Source: Desulfocapsa sp. (lineage in GTDB: Bacteria > Desulfobacterota > Desulfobulbia > Desulfobulbales > Desulfocapsaceae). From it: DNA of 33,528 nucleotides. Location: the NCBI GenBank assembly GCA_024763035.1, contig JANTGG010000019.1, forward strand, positions 1 through 33,528. The letters are read 5' to 3'. The notes under the pieces were generated by a model. It was given only the letters and a program-made list of their open reading frames with translations. It ran no database searches and had not been told where the DNA came from. Positions within the stretch are counted from its first letter, which is position 1, and every line of letters begins with the position of its first letter. Shown one piece after another: positions 1-8,417 of the stretch. A program made the position numbers and the translations under genes.

Positions 1-1
1 A

Positions 2-1054
2 AAGGTGGAAGCAGGGGTACGACTTTCCTGTGACGATGGTGTGCGTCTCTTTAATTCTAACGAGATTCTTTCCCTCGGCTATATGGCGAATCTGGTAAGA
101 AACCGGATGAATAAGGATAATGCGTATTTTATATACAATCAGCATATCAATTACTCCAATATCTGTACCAACCTCTGTAAATTCTGTGCCTTTGGAAAGG
201 ATAAGGATTCCGAACTCGCCTACGAGATGGATCTTGATACCGTTAAGCAGAAGGTAAGAGATCGCCTTGATGAGCCGATAACAGAAATCCACATGGTTGG
301 CGGCATTCATCCGGATCTTCCTTTTTCCTATTACACGGATCTGCTCAAGGGTATCAAGGAAGTTCGTCCTGACGTTCATATTCAGGCTTTTACCTGTGTG
401 GAAATAGCCCATCTTGCGACCCTTGCCGACAAGCCTGTTGGTGAGACACTAGAAATCTTAAAAGAGGCCGGACTTGGCTCTATTCCCGGTGGTGGTGCCG
501 AAGTCTTTGCCACCCGTATCCGGGAGATCACCTGCGAGAAAAAACTTCCAGGGAAAGATTGGATAGAAGTTGCCAAAACTGCCCATCGTCACGGTCTGCA
601 CACAAATGCCACCATGCTTTATGGTCATATCGAAACCATGGAAGAACGTGTGGAACACCTTGATGCACTGCGTATGGCCCAAGATGAAACTAAGGGTTTT
701 CTTGCCTATATCCCCCTTGCCTTTCACCCTAAAAATACTGAAATGGATAATCTGGCCAGAACCACCGGTATTGATGATCTGAAAAATATTGCTGTTGCCA
801 GGCTGATGCTTGATAATTTCCCGCACATTAAAGCGTACTGGGTTATGATCGGTCCAAAACTTGCCCAGGTAGCACTCTCCTTTGGTGCCGACGATATGGA
901 CGGTACTGTGAAGGAGGAAGTTATCACCCATATGGCTGGGGCAGACACCGAACAGGCCATTGGTTCTTCAACTCTTGTAAAGCTTATCAAAGAGGCAGGA
1001 AGAATCCCCATTGAAAGGGATACTCTGTATAACACCATTCAGAATCACGCGTAA
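2..1054 (+). CDS. mqnE: Aminodeoxyfutalosine synthase MqnE (5' end outside window)
   Basis: Radical SAM enzyme of the futalosine menaquinone pathway. The family joins 3-(1-carboxyvinyloxy)benzoate to the adenosyl part of SAM, giving 6-amino-6-deoxyfutalosine. The radical SAM cluster motif CxxxCxxC is visible at C54, C58 and C61, counted from the GTG at 5, followed by the conserved MVGGIHPDLP stretch and, later, the GGGAE stretch typical of the MqnE/MqnC/CofH group. The frame is open to the first base. The N-terminus normally carries a few more residues before the AGxRLS segment, so the true start is probably just upstream of the window; GTG at 5 is only the first possible start here. It heads a same-strand cluster with mqnC 14 nt downstream. 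Assignment to MqnE rather than MqnC or CofH rests on sequence character and on the adjacent mqnC paralogue. Confidence 0.9.
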   Translation, partial: KVEAGVRLSCDDGVRLFNSNEILSLGYMANLVRNRMNKDNAYFIYNQHINYSNICTNLCKFCAFGKDKDSELAYEMDLDTVKQKVRDRLDEPITEIHMVGGIHPDLPFSYYTDLLKGIKEVRPDVHIQAFTCVEIAHLATLADKPVGETLEILKEAGLGSIPGGGAEVFATRIREITCEKKLPGKDWIEVAKTAHRHGLHTNATMLYGHIETMEERVEHLDALRMAQDETKGFLAYIPLAFHPKNTEMDNLARTTGIDDLKNIAVARLMLDNFPHIKAYWVMIGPKLAQVALSFGADDMDGTVKEEVITHMAGADTEQAIGSSTLVKLIKEAGRIPIERDTLYNTIQNHA

Positions 1055-1068
1055 GTCGAGGTGTCGGT

Positions 1069-2145
1069 ATGCAGGATCAGGAATTTAACGTCATAGAAAA
1101 AAAGGTTCTTGCCGGAGATCGCATCAGTGATCAGGAGTTTCTGGACCTTGCTCAGGATGCGGATCTGTACCAGCTGGCATTTCTTGCTAATGGTGTCCGG
1201 GAACGATTGCATCCGGAAAAGCTGGTAACCTATGTCATTGACAGAAATATCAACTATACCGATATCTGTATCTCAGCCTGTAAATTCTGTGCATTTTTCA
1301 AAGCTCCCGAAGATAAAGATGGCTATCTGCTCAGCCATGAGGAACTTGGTGAAAAGATAAAAGAGACTCAGGATCTTGGTGGAACACAGATCCTCCTCCA
1401 GGGCGGGCTCCATCCCGATCTTGAGCTTGAATATTATGAGGATATGCTGCGCTTTATGAAAGGGACAGGTATTCATATCCATGGTTTCTCCCCGCCTGAA
1501 ATTTTTCATTTTGCAGAAATATCAAAATTACCCATAAGCCTTGTTATTGAACGGCTGATTGCTGCCGGGCTTGACTCCATTCCCGGTGGCGGCGCCGAGA
1601 TCCTGAGTGATCGGGTACGAGAGTCAACCGCACCTCGTAAGTGCACTGCAGATCAGTGGCTGGAGGTGATGGAAGAAGCCCATTCTCAGGGACTGCGAAC
1701 ATCTGCCACCATGATGTTCGGGCATGTGGAAACCCTTCAGGAACGTTTGGAACATCTGCGCAGGCTTCGTGATCTGCAGGATAAAACATCCGGCTTTACT
1801 GCCTTTATTCCCTGGCCGTTCCAGCCTGATCACACAGCCTTAACCGAACAGCTCACCATCGAAAAGACCACAGGTTTTGCCTATTTGAAAATGCTTGCCC
1901 TGTCCCGTATCTATCTGGATAATTTTGATAATGTACAGGCATCCTGGGTTACCCAGGGACCGAAGATCGCCCAGCTTTCCCTGTTTTTTGGAGCGAATGA
2001 TTTTGGCTCCACCATGATAGAAGAAAACGTGGTCGCTGCTGCCGGAGTCAGTTTCCGTCTTTCAGAAAAAGAAATCCGCACCCTTGTAACCGATGCCGGT
2101 TTTCAGCCGCATCAGCGTTTGATGGACTACACCCTCGTCTCCTGA
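1069..2145 (+). CDS. mqnC: Cyclic dehypoxanthinyl futalosine synthase MqnC
   Basis: Second radical SAM enzyme of the futalosine route. The family cyclises dehypoxanthine futalosine to the spiro compound that MqnD later cleaves. The 358-residue product has the CxxxCxxC motif at C67, C71 and C74 (CISACKFC), the QGGLHPDLELEYYEDM stretch typical of MqnC, and SIPGGGAEIL further on. Length is normal for the family. The ATG at 1069 follows a GAGGTG ribosome-binding site with about 6 nt spacing. The gene lies 14 nt after mqnE and 9 nt before mqnX, which implies one transcript. It resembles mqnE throughout (same fold, shared SIPGGGAE segment), and the two are best told apart by the segment after the cluster motif. 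Confidence 0.93.
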   Translation: MQDQEFNVIEKKVLAGDRISDQEFLDLAQDADLYQLAFLANGVRERLHPEKLVTYVIDRNINYTDICISACKFCAFFKAPEDKDGYLLSHEELGEKIKETQDLGGTQILLQGGLHPDLELEYYEDMLRFMKGTGIHIHGFSPPEIFHFAEISKLPISLVIERLIAAGLDSIPGGGAEILSDRVRESTAPRKCTADQWLEVMEEAHSQGLRTSATMMFGHVETLQERLEHLRRLRDLQDKTSGFTAFIPWPFQPDHTALTEQLTIEKTTGFAYLKMLALSRIYLDNFDNVQASWVTQGPKIAQLSLFFGANDFGSTMIEENVVAAAGVSFRLSEKEIRTLVTDAGFQPHQRLMDYTLVS

Positions 2146-2154
2146 AGTGAAGTC

Positions 2155-3402
2155 GTGGTCTCAAACTCTCTGCAAATATACAGAGCGCCCTGGGTTGTTC
2201 CCGTGTCTGCGCCCGTCATTGCCGACGGAGCAATTGTAACCGACGGGCAACACATCCTCTCTGTTGCCTCCTGGTCTGCTGTCCGTACAGACTACCCTGA
2301 TATTCCCGTTTGTTTTTTTGATGGTGTTTTCCTTCCTTCCCTGGTGAACAGCCATATTCATCTGGATCTTTCTGTTCTTGGCACGATAGCACCCAAAAAT
2401 CCTGAAGATCCCATGTGTGACTGGATTCGCAGTCTGATGCAGAGACGGATGGGTGCTGATTTCTCAAGGGATGATATGCAAAAGTCCGCAGAAGCTGTCA
2501 TACAGGATCAGTACCAATCCGGAGTGGGAATCATGCTGAATATCAGTAACGCTGAGATTCAGCATGAGAACCATCCCCTGGAGATCATATCACTTCTTGA
2601 ACTCCTTGCTCCTACAAAGGCTGGTCAGCAGGCAGTCATTGAATCGATCAGAACAGAAGATGGAAACAAACAGCTTACTGCCCATGCCCCTTATTCCACA
2701 GGCCCTGAGCTCCTTTCCTTTATCAAAAAACATTGTAAAAAACAAAATTCCCTGTTTTCCCTGCATCTTGCCGAAAATGAAGATGAATATGCACTGCTGG
2801 CAGATGGTGAGGGATGTTTTGTTGGCTTTTTACAGAACCTTGGAGCAATGGATGGGACCTTTCCCATTCCCATCGTAAAAAAGAAGGGAATGCTTGCCTA
2901 TCTGGATGATCTGCAACTGCTCGATGAAAAAACCCTCTGTGTTCATTGTGTGCATCTGGATGAAGAAGAGATTGCACGCCTTGCAGAAACGGGTGCCCAT
3001 ATCTGTCTTTGTCCCGGAAGTAACAAATTTTTAAATGTGGGGAGCGCAGCCGTTGAGTCAATTCTGGCAGCAGGTGTTACCCCTGCAATAGGTACCGATT
3101 CCATTGCCTCAAACCCAAAACTGGATCTTTGGCAAGAGATGTCTATTATTGCCCGGGAGCATCCACAGGTCGGAGCAGAAGATATCATCCGGATGGCAAC
3201 TGTAAATGGGGCAGAAGCCCTTGGGGTTCAGGATACATATGGCTCTCTTGCATCCGGAATGGGAGCGCGATTTATTGGGCTGAAATCTTCTGTTTATGAA
3301 ACTGCAAAAAGTGTTGATGAACTTCTCGGATTACTGGTGTCCTCCGGACGGCCGGAAGAGATCGTCTGGCTGGGAAGTCCCGACCGGGAAGGGATGCGGT
3401 AG
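2155..3402 (+). CDS. mqnX: Aminodeoxyfutalosine deaminase MqnX (amidohydrolase family)
   Basis: Metal-dependent amidohydrolase of the ATZ/TRZ-cytosine deaminase group. Visible landmarks are the HxH metal site in NSHIHLDLS (H67, H69), a third histidine in SLHLAENEDEY, a histidine in CVHCVHLDEEE, and the aspartate in IGTDSIASNPKLDLW. In this operon the natural role is deamination of 6-amino-6-deoxyfutalosine to futalosine, the step between MqnE and MqnB. That role is inferred from the neighbours, because the family also contains guanine, SAH and other deaminases. Translation appears to start at GTG 2155, nine bases after mqnC, with only a weak purine-rich site before it. The 415-residue length is normal. 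Its TAG stop overlaps the GTG start proposed for mqnA, consistent with translational coupling. Confidence 0.8.
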   Translation: MVSNSLQIYRAPWVVPVSAPVIADGAIVTDGQHILSVASWSAVRTDYPDIPVCFFDGVFLPSLVNSHIHLDLSVLGTIAPKNPEDPMCDWIRSLMQRRMGADFSRDDMQKSAEAVIQDQYQSGVGIMLNISNAEIQHENHPLEIISLLELLAPTKAGQQAVIESIRTEDGNKQLTAHAPYSTGPELLSFIKKHCKKQNSLFSLHLAENEDEYALLADGEGCFVGFLQNLGAMDGTFPIPIVKKKGMLAYLDDLQLLDEKTLCVHCVHLDEEEIARLAETGAHICLCPGSNKFLNVGSAAVESILAAGVTPAIGTDSIASNPKLDLWQEMSIIAREHPQVGAEDIIRMATVNGAEALGVQDTYGSLASGMGARFIGLKSSVYETAKSVDELLGLLVSSGRPEEIVWLGSPDREGMR

Positions 3403-4253
3403 TGACCATGGAACAGGAATTGCGACAAATTCAAATTGGGATGGTTAATTTTATAAATACTGCTCCCATCTATGAAACCTGGAAAACCCGCCCCCATCCC
3501 CCAAACTGGAATGTCGTTGAAGCCCCGCCTGCAGTTCTTAATCATATGCTTGCCGCAGATAAGCTGGATCTTGGCTTTGTTTCTTCCTATGAGTACTGTA
3601 TCCGTCCGGATAAATATCGAATCCTGTCCCGCTTGTCCATCAGTGCCAATGGTTCCGTGGGCTCGGTGTTTCTATTTCTTCGTACTGATCCTGAGCGGTT
3701 GAACGGCAGAACGATCCTTCTCAGCGGGCAGTCTGAAACGTCCATCTGTCTGGTGAAGATTATCCTCGAAGAATTTTACAAGGTTTCGCCGCACTATATT
3801 GTGGGTGATGTGAACAGCGAGCAGGCAGAGGAGGTCGACGGGATTCTGGCCATAGGCGATGAAGCCCTTCGACTTTCCTCGGGCAAGGAATTTATGCATC
3901 AGCTGGACCTTAGTGAAATATGGTGCAGACACACAGATCTTCCCTTTGTTTTTGCAGTTTGTGCTGTGCGCGAGGAATTTTATCAGGAGTTTGGCGACAC
4001 TGTTGCTGCCATCCACCACGAATTTCTAAACTGCAGGGAAGAGGGGAGGGTGAACCTTGAATATATCTGCAGCGATGTCGCGCCGCGTATTCCAATGCAT
4101 CCCGACGAATGTTATGTGTATCTGCGTGCAATAGAGTATGATCTTTCCCAAAGAAAACAGCTTGCCCTGGAAACATTTTTTCAGTATCTGATTAAACGAA
4201 ACGAAGCCGATCCCGCATCACTCCCATTAAAAATAATAGAGAGCAGGCAGTAA
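3402..4253 (+). CDS. mqnA: Chorismate dehydratase MqnA
   Basis: First committed enzyme of the futalosine pathway: it dehydrates chorismate to 3-(1-carboxyvinyloxy)benzoate. The protein has the MqnA/MqnD periplasmic-binding-like fold, recognised from the N-terminal IGMVNFINTAPIYE segment, the LDLGFVSSYEY stretch and a DEALRL segment. At 283 residues it has the usual size. Two starts compete: GTG 3402, overlapping the mqnX stop, and ATG 3408. A purine-rich GGGAAGGGA at 3386-3394 lies 7 nt before the GTG but 13 nt before the ATG, so the GTG is preferred. The choice adds only two residues. MqnA is separated from its MqnD paralogue, which is not in the window. Confidence 0.88.
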   Translation: MTMEQELRQIQIGMVNFINTAPIYETWKTRPHPPNWNVVEAPPAVLNHMLAADKLDLGFVSSYEYCIRPDKYRILSRLSISANGSVGSVFLFLRTDPERLNGRTILLSGQSETSICLVKIILEEFYKVSPHYIVGDVNSEQAEEVDGILAIGDEALRLSSGKEFMHQLDLSEIWCRHTDLPFVFAVCAVREEFYQEFGDTVAAIHHEFLNCREEGRVNLEYICSDVAPRIPMHPDECYVYLRAIEYDLSQRKQLALETFFQYLIKRNEADPASLPLKIIESRQ

Positions 4254-4259
4254 TAAATC

Positions 4260-4829
4260 GTGAAAAAGAAAAAAATTCTTATCGGTGTTACCGGTGCTTC
4301 AGCAATGCTGTTTCTCCAGTCATTTCTTGAGATGCTTGCAGGAGAAGATGTTCTGCTGCATGGAGTTTGCTCAGAAGCCGGGGAAAAGGTGCTGGGACTG
4401 GAACGGGAATGTTCTTTTAAGGATCTTCCTGCGGTTGTAAAATGGTTCGATGAAAAGGATTTCACAGCGCCTCCTGCGTCAGGTTCTTCCGGGTACGATG
4501 CTATGGTGATTATTCCCTGTTCCATGGGAACCCTTGCCTCCATTGCTTCCGGTATCAGTGCGAATCTCATTCACCGTTCTGCAGATGTCCTGTTAAAAGA
4601 ACGAAAACCGCTGCTCCTTGTTGTAAGGGAAACACCACTCAACAGAACGCATCTGCAGAATATGCTCACCGTTCACGATGCAGGTGCAACCGTATGTCCG
4701 CCGCATCCCGGCATGTATCTGAAACCTGCAAGCCTTGAGGATGCCGCCAGAACATTCTCCTGGCGGCTTGCAGATCAGCTCGGAATACAAATAAATGAGA
4801 GAAAACGATGGGGACAGGAGCAGAGCTGA
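4260..4829 (+). CDS. ubiX: UbiX-family flavin prenyltransferase (menaquinone cluster member)
   Basis: Member of the UbiX/Pad1 flavoprotein family, which prenylates FMN to make the cofactor of UbiD-type decarboxylases. Diagnostic segments are the N-terminal IGVTGASA, the PCSMGTLASIASGISANLIHRSADV stretch (read in two parts: PCSMGTLASIASG and ANLIHRSADV), VVRETPLN and PHPGMYLKP. The 189-residue length is typical. The start is GTG 4260, six nt after mqnA, with no good ribosome-binding site, suggesting coupling. In this operon it presumably supplies prenyl-FMN to the UbiD-like decarboxylase that acts on prenylated dihydroxynaphthoate. That decarboxylase is not in the window. Its TGA stop overlaps the mqnP start as TGATG. 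Confidence 0.85.
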   Translation: MKKKKILIGVTGASAMLFLQSFLEMLAGEDVLLHGVCSEAGEKVLGLERECSFKDLPAVVKWFDEKDFTAPPASGSSGYDAMVIIPCSMGTLASIASGISANLIHRSADVLLKERKPLLLVVRETPLNRTHLQNMLTVHDAGATVCPPHPGMYLKPASLEDAARTFSWRLADQLGIQINERKRWGQEQS

Positions 4830-5683
4830 TGCTTAAAAAAATTGCTGTTCTTCTTGAGATGATCAAGTTCAAGCTGACCATCTTTGCCATGCCCTTTGCC
4901 TTTATGGGGACATTTCTTGGAGCACGAGGTATTCCTGCATTACGAGTGTTTTTGCTTGTTATCCTTGCCATGGTCGGAGCAAGGACCTGTGCCATGGGAT
5001 TTAATCGTATTGTCGATGCCAGATTCGACAAGGCAAATCCCCGTACTGCAAACAGGGCAATTCCCGCCGGCAGTGTCAGTATGGTTGAAGCATGGAGTAT
5101 GGTGATAATCGCCGGGCTTTTATTTTTTACTGCCGCCTGGATGTTAAATCCACTGACCTTAAAGCTTGCTCCATTTGCCCTTGGCCTTACCCTTTTTTAT
5201 TCACTCACCAAACGATTCACATCCTTTTGCCATCTGATACTCGGTGTGGCCCTTGCCTTTTCTCCTCTGGGCGGATGGGTTGCCGTTCGTGGAAGTGTTG
5301 CCTTTTTCCCCTGGGCGTTGTCTGCTGCCGTGCTTTTCTGGGTTGCAGGCTTTGATACCGTCTATGCCTGTCTGGATGCAGAGTTTGATAAAAAAACAGG
5401 GCTGCATTCACTTCCTTCTGCCATCGGTTCAAAGAACGCCTTTCGGCTTGCTGCTGTTTTTCACTGTATTGCATTTGCCCTGTTCCTATATACAGGGATA
5501 CAGGCAGAACTGAATGCAGCCTATTTTGTTGGTGTCGCTATTGCGGCGGGAGCTCTTTTTTACCAGCACCGGATTGTTAATCCTGACGATCTGTCCAGGG
5601 TACAGGGTTCGTTTTTTTCCATGAACGGTTTTATCAGTCTTGTCCTCTTTTTTGCAACCTGGCTTGCCCTTATCACCGGATAA
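4829..5683 (+). CDS. mqnP: UbiA-family 1,4-dihydroxy-6-naphthoate prenyltransferase MqnP
   Basis: Integral membrane prenyltransferase that attaches the polyprenyl tail to the naphthoate ring late in the futalosine pathway. The two acidic motifs that bind the prenyl diphosphate through Mg2+ are visible: NRIVDARFD near residue 55 and DAEFD near residue 180. Most of the rest is hydrophobic, with about eight likely membrane helices. The start chosen is ATG 4829, because AGGAG at 4816-4820 sits 8 nt upstream and the product then begins MLKKIAVLLEMIKF, as family members do. The in-frame ATG at 4808 would add seven residues without a ribosome-binding site. It overlaps the ubiX stop by one base. The MqnP rather than UbiA role is inferred from the mqn neighbours. 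Confidence 0.88.
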   Translation: MLKKIAVLLEMIKFKLTIFAMPFAFMGTFLGARGIPALRVFLLVILAMVGARTCAMGFNRIVDARFDKANPRTANRAIPAGSVSMVEAWSMVIIAGLLFFTAAWMLNPLTLKLAPFALGLTLFYSLTKRFTSFCHLILGVALAFSPLGGWVAVRGSVAFFPWALSAAVLFWVAGFDTVYACLDAEFDKKTGLHSLPSAIGSKNAFRLAAVFHCIAFALFLYTGIQAELNAAYFVGVAIAAGALFYQHRIVNPDDLSRVQGSFFSMNGFISLVLFFATWLALITG

Positions 5684-5685
5684 GA

Positions 5686-6555
5686 ATGAAAAGCCATTCC
5701 CTCTCTCCGCTGCTGACGATCTGCTTTCTCTTTTTTTTTCTGCCGACAGCTCTGCATGCTGCAGATTACCCGCAGGGGGAGATTGACCCGGCTCTTGCAC
5801 CGGGCTTTTTCAAAAATGAGGAAAAACTCAGCTATTCCCTGTCCTGGTCGGGAGGTATAAAGATAGGGGAACTGCACATGGACGTTATCAGGATTGATGA
5901 AACTGCACAAAAATATGAAATACGGGTTCGCGTTAAAGATTCTGGACTTTTCCACTTCTTTTATCCCGTTGATGATACGTTTGTAACCATGGTTGAGGGA
6001 AGCGAAGGACTCCCCGCATCCTATCTGGTTCATCAAAAGGAAGGGCGTGGCTACACTGCGAAAAGGCATACGCTATACAATCAGAAAACCGGCGTGATTG
6101 CCTATCAGAAAAATGAGCAGCCCGTGGAATTTTTCCAGGTACAGGGAAAGGTTCATAACGAATTTTCGTCCTTTTTCTTCACCCGCTTTCTTAAACTTGA
6201 TGCAGCCAGTCCTGTCACTGTCCCTGCTTTTGCCGATGGAAAGCGTCATCAGGTGGTGGTACAAACAGAAGAGCTAACCCGTTTTTCAGATACCCTGCTG
6301 GGTGATGTGAATGTGATTCCGGTTATGCCGCTCATAAAATTTAAAGGACTCTACGATAAGGACGGTAATACGGTTTTCTGGCTGACAGATGATGAGTGTC
6401 GAATTCCTGTGAAGATTAATTCTAAATTGACCATTGGCTCACTTACTGCCGATCTTGTCTCCTATACCAATCCCGGATGTGCTGACCAATCTGCACATCA
6501 CAGGAAAAAGCCTCAGAATTTTCTGAAAAACAGCCAGCTGGATCTTGGAGACTGA
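5686..6555 (+). CDS. Secreted DUF3108-type protein
   Basis: The 289-residue product has a classical signal peptide (about residues 1-25, ending LHA-AD), so it should be exported to the periplasm. The mature part resembles DUF3108 proteins: an early LSYSLSWSGGIKIGELHMDV segment, then a beta-rich region with short repeated strand patterns, ending with the conserved PVKINSKLTIGSLTADLV. Proteins of this family have no firmly established biochemistry; a lipid or envelope role is often suspected. It starts only 2 nt after the mqnP stop, so it is part of the menaquinone transcript. The last ~25 residues are polar and low in structure. Family assignment is by sequence character and function is unknown. 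Confidence 0.72.
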   Translation: MKSHSLSPLLTICFLFFFLPTALHAADYPQGEIDPALAPGFFKNEEKLSYSLSWSGGIKIGELHMDVIRIDETAQKYEIRVRVKDSGLFHFFYPVDDTFVTMVEGSEGLPASYLVHQKEGRGYTAKRHTLYNQKTGVIAYQKNEQPVEFFQVQGKVHNEFSSFFFTRFLKLDAASPVTVPAFADGKRHQVVVQTEELTRFSDTLLGDVNVIPVMPLIKFKGLYDKDGNTVFWLTDDECRIPVKINSKLTIGSLTADLVSYTNPGCADQSAHHRKKPQNFLKNSQLDLGD

Positions 6556-6702
6556 TTGGTGTTTTCCACTCTGTTCTACGCTTTTTTCTGGCATGAATTT
6601 CAAAATTGACTATATTGTGCTCCTTTTGGAGTAGATGAATAAAATAACAAAAATACAAAAAACTCTGCACCCTGCAGAAAAATATTAGATAAGGAGAATG
6701 GA

Positions 6703-7350
6703 ATGAAACTGATTCTTTTAGGTGCCCCCGGTGCCGGTAAGGGGACTGTCGCAAAATTACTCACTGCCATCGATGGTTCTGTACAGATTTCAACAGGCGA
6801 TATTCTGCGTGGTGCTGTTACAGCAGGCACTGATCTTGGAAAAGAGGCAGAAGGCTATATGAAAAGAGGAGACCTTGTGCCTGATTCCCTTATAATGGGA
6901 ATCATGGAGGAACGTCTTCAGGAACCGGATTGCGAGAAAGGTTTCCTCCTTGACGGGTTCCCCCGTACCATTCCCCAGGCGGAAGCACTTACTGAGCTTC
7001 TCAAAAAACTGGATATCCAACTGGATATGGCCGTTGAAATCGATGTGCCAAAAGATATTATCCTTGACCGCCTCTGCACCCGCCGAACCTGTGAAAACCC
7101 TGAATGTCAGGCTATTTACAATGTAAAATCCAATCCGCCCAAGGTGGAAGGTATCTGTGACAAATGCGGTTCCAAAGCGATCCAGCGTGAGGATGAAACT
7201 GAGGAGGCTATCAGCCACCGTCTTGCCACCTACAATGAGAAGACAGCTCCCCTTATTGGCTTTTACAAAGATGCCGGTCTGCTTTTAAGTGTACCCGCAA
7301 CCTCAAGTGATGCCGTTATTGAAGCTGTAAAAGAAAAACTGAATTTATAA
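6703..7350 (+). CDS. adk: Adenylate kinase
   Basis: Interconverts ATP + AMP and 2 ADP in the cytoplasm. The P-loop GAPGAGKGT lies at residues 7-15, followed by the AMP-site segment QISTGDILR and DGFPRTIPQAE. The lid carries a structural zinc site with cysteines at 130, 135, 152 and 155, so this is the long, zinc-containing form common in Gram-positive and many anaerobic bacteria. The 215-residue length fits. ATG 6703 follows AAGGAG at 6691-6696 with 6 nt spacing. A 147-nt gap separates it from the preceding gene, so it probably has its own promoter; TTGACT at 6606 could be a -35 box, but I see no convincing -10. A strong terminator follows. Confidence 0.96.
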   Translation: MKLILLGAPGAGKGTVAKLLTAIDGSVQISTGDILRGAVTAGTDLGKEAEGYMKRGDLVPDSLIMGIMEERLQEPDCEKGFLLDGFPRTIPQAEALTELLKKLDIQLDMAVEIDVPKDIILDRLCTRRTCENPECQAIYNVKSNPPKVEGICDKCGSKAIQREDETEEAISHRLATYNEKTAPLIGFYKDAGLLLSVPATSSDAVIEAVKEKLNL

Positions 7351-7365
7351 GAGCAGTTACTTCCG

Positions 7366-7404
7366 GGATACTGTCTGACACCTGTCAGACAGTATCCTTT
7401 TTTT
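7366..7404 (+). terminator. Rho-independent terminator after adk
   Basis: A perfect 15-bp inverted repeat (GGATACTGTCTGACA at 7366-7380 and its complement at 7383-7397) is separated by CC and followed by seven T. It separates adk from purC. The purC ribosome-binding site begins right behind the T run, so purC transcription must start upstream, read through this hairpin, or use a leaderless-like start. Confidence 0.92.
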
Positions 7405-7420
7405 GCCTGGAGAATCTATT

Positions 7421-8311
7421 ATGAGTGGTGCGGTAAAGGATACTGATTATACAGGACTTGAGCTTGTTCACCGTGGAAAGGTACGTGATATGTACGTGCT
7501 TCCCGGACATGACGACAAGCTCCTGATGGTGGCCACGGATAGAATTTCCGCCTTTGATGTGGTAATCGATGCGATTCCCGGTAAGGGCAGGATACTCACT
7601 CAGCTTTCATTGTTCTGGTTTGATCTGCTCGCTGATGTGGTTGATAATCATCTGATTACCGCAAATGTGGACGAGTATCCTGAAAGCTGCAAACCTTACG
7701 CGAAAGAGCTTGATGGACGTTCCATGCTTGTCCATAAGACTCAGCCGCTTGATGTGGAATGTATTGTGCGTGGATATATTTCCGGTTCTTTCTGGAAAGC
7801 ATACCAGAAAGACAGGAACGTGTGCGGATTTACCTTTCCTGAAGGCATGCAGGAATCTGAGAAATTCCCCGAAGTGCTGTTCACTCCTTCAACCAAAGCC
7901 GAGCTTGGCGATCATGACGAGAATATTTCCGTTGACAAGATGATGGAAATGCTTGGTGAAGAGAAGACAAAACAGATTGCAGATATCAGTATTCAACTCT
8001 ACAGCCGGGCAGCCGACTATGCCCGTTCCAAGGGTATTATCATTGCGGACACAAAGTTCGAACTTGGCATGCTCGGTGACAAACTGATTCTTATCGATGA
8101 GGTGCTGACACCTGATTCGTCAAGGTTCTGGCCGCTTGACGAATACAAGCCGGGACAGGGGCAGCCAAGCTTTGATAAACAGTTCCTTCGTGATTATCTC
8201 TCCACTCTGGACTGGGATAAGAACCCTCCACCTCCCCCGATTCCCGGGAAAATTATCGAGAAAACCAAAGCTCGTTATGAAGAGGCTCTGGAAAAAATCA
8301 CGGCAAAATAG
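7421..8311 (+). CDS. purC: Phosphoribosylaminoimidazole-succinocarboxamide synthase PurC
   Basis: Purine biosynthesis enzyme that couples CAIR and aspartate using ATP to form SAICAR. Typical segments are LVHRGKVRDMY, ATDRISAFDVV, VECIVRGYISGS, IIADTKFELG and DEVLTPDSSRFWP. At 296 residues it belongs to the longer PurC subgroup, related to the yeast Ade1 type, rather than the ~240-residue E. coli type. ATG 7421 is chosen because GGAGA at 7409-7413 is 7 nt upstream. The in-frame TTG at 7403 lies inside the adk terminator T run and is not a credible start. The gene is convergent with the histidine kinase gene that ends 106 bp downstream. Confidence 0.95.
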   Translation: MSGAVKDTDYTGLELVHRGKVRDMYVLPGHDDKLLMVATDRISAFDVVIDAIPGKGRILTQLSLFWFDLLADVVDNHLITANVDEYPESCKPYAKELDGRSMLVHKTQPLDVECIVRGYISGSFWKAYQKDRNVCGFTFPEGMQESEKFPEVLFTPSTKAELGDHDENISVDKMMEMLGEEKTKQIADISIQLYSRAADYARSKGIIIADTKFELGMLGDKLILIDEVLTPDSSRFWPLDEYKPGQGQPSFDKQFLRDYLSTLDWDKNPPPPPIPGKIIEKTKARYEEALEKITAK

Positions 8312-8417
8312 GCGGGTCGAGATCCTTGTTTTACAAAGTGTCTTTGCTGTTTTGGCAGGAAAAGGAGAAAAGAATCCGGACTGCCAGAAGGTGATCAGGG
8401 GAATAGAAAAACGATTA

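Noticed and set aside
458-931. Long antisense ORFs within mqnE and other genes
   Set aside because: They mirror strongly conserved coding sequence on the other strand and show no protein motifs or ribosome-binding sites.
7403-7420. TTG start for purC
   Set aside because: It lies in the adk terminator T run; ATG 7421 has a proper ribosome-binding site and gives the family N-terminus.
8312-8417. Terminator between convergent purC and kinase genes
   Set aside because: Only a 5-bp CAAAG/CTTTG hairpin with a short T stretch is present, too weak to call.
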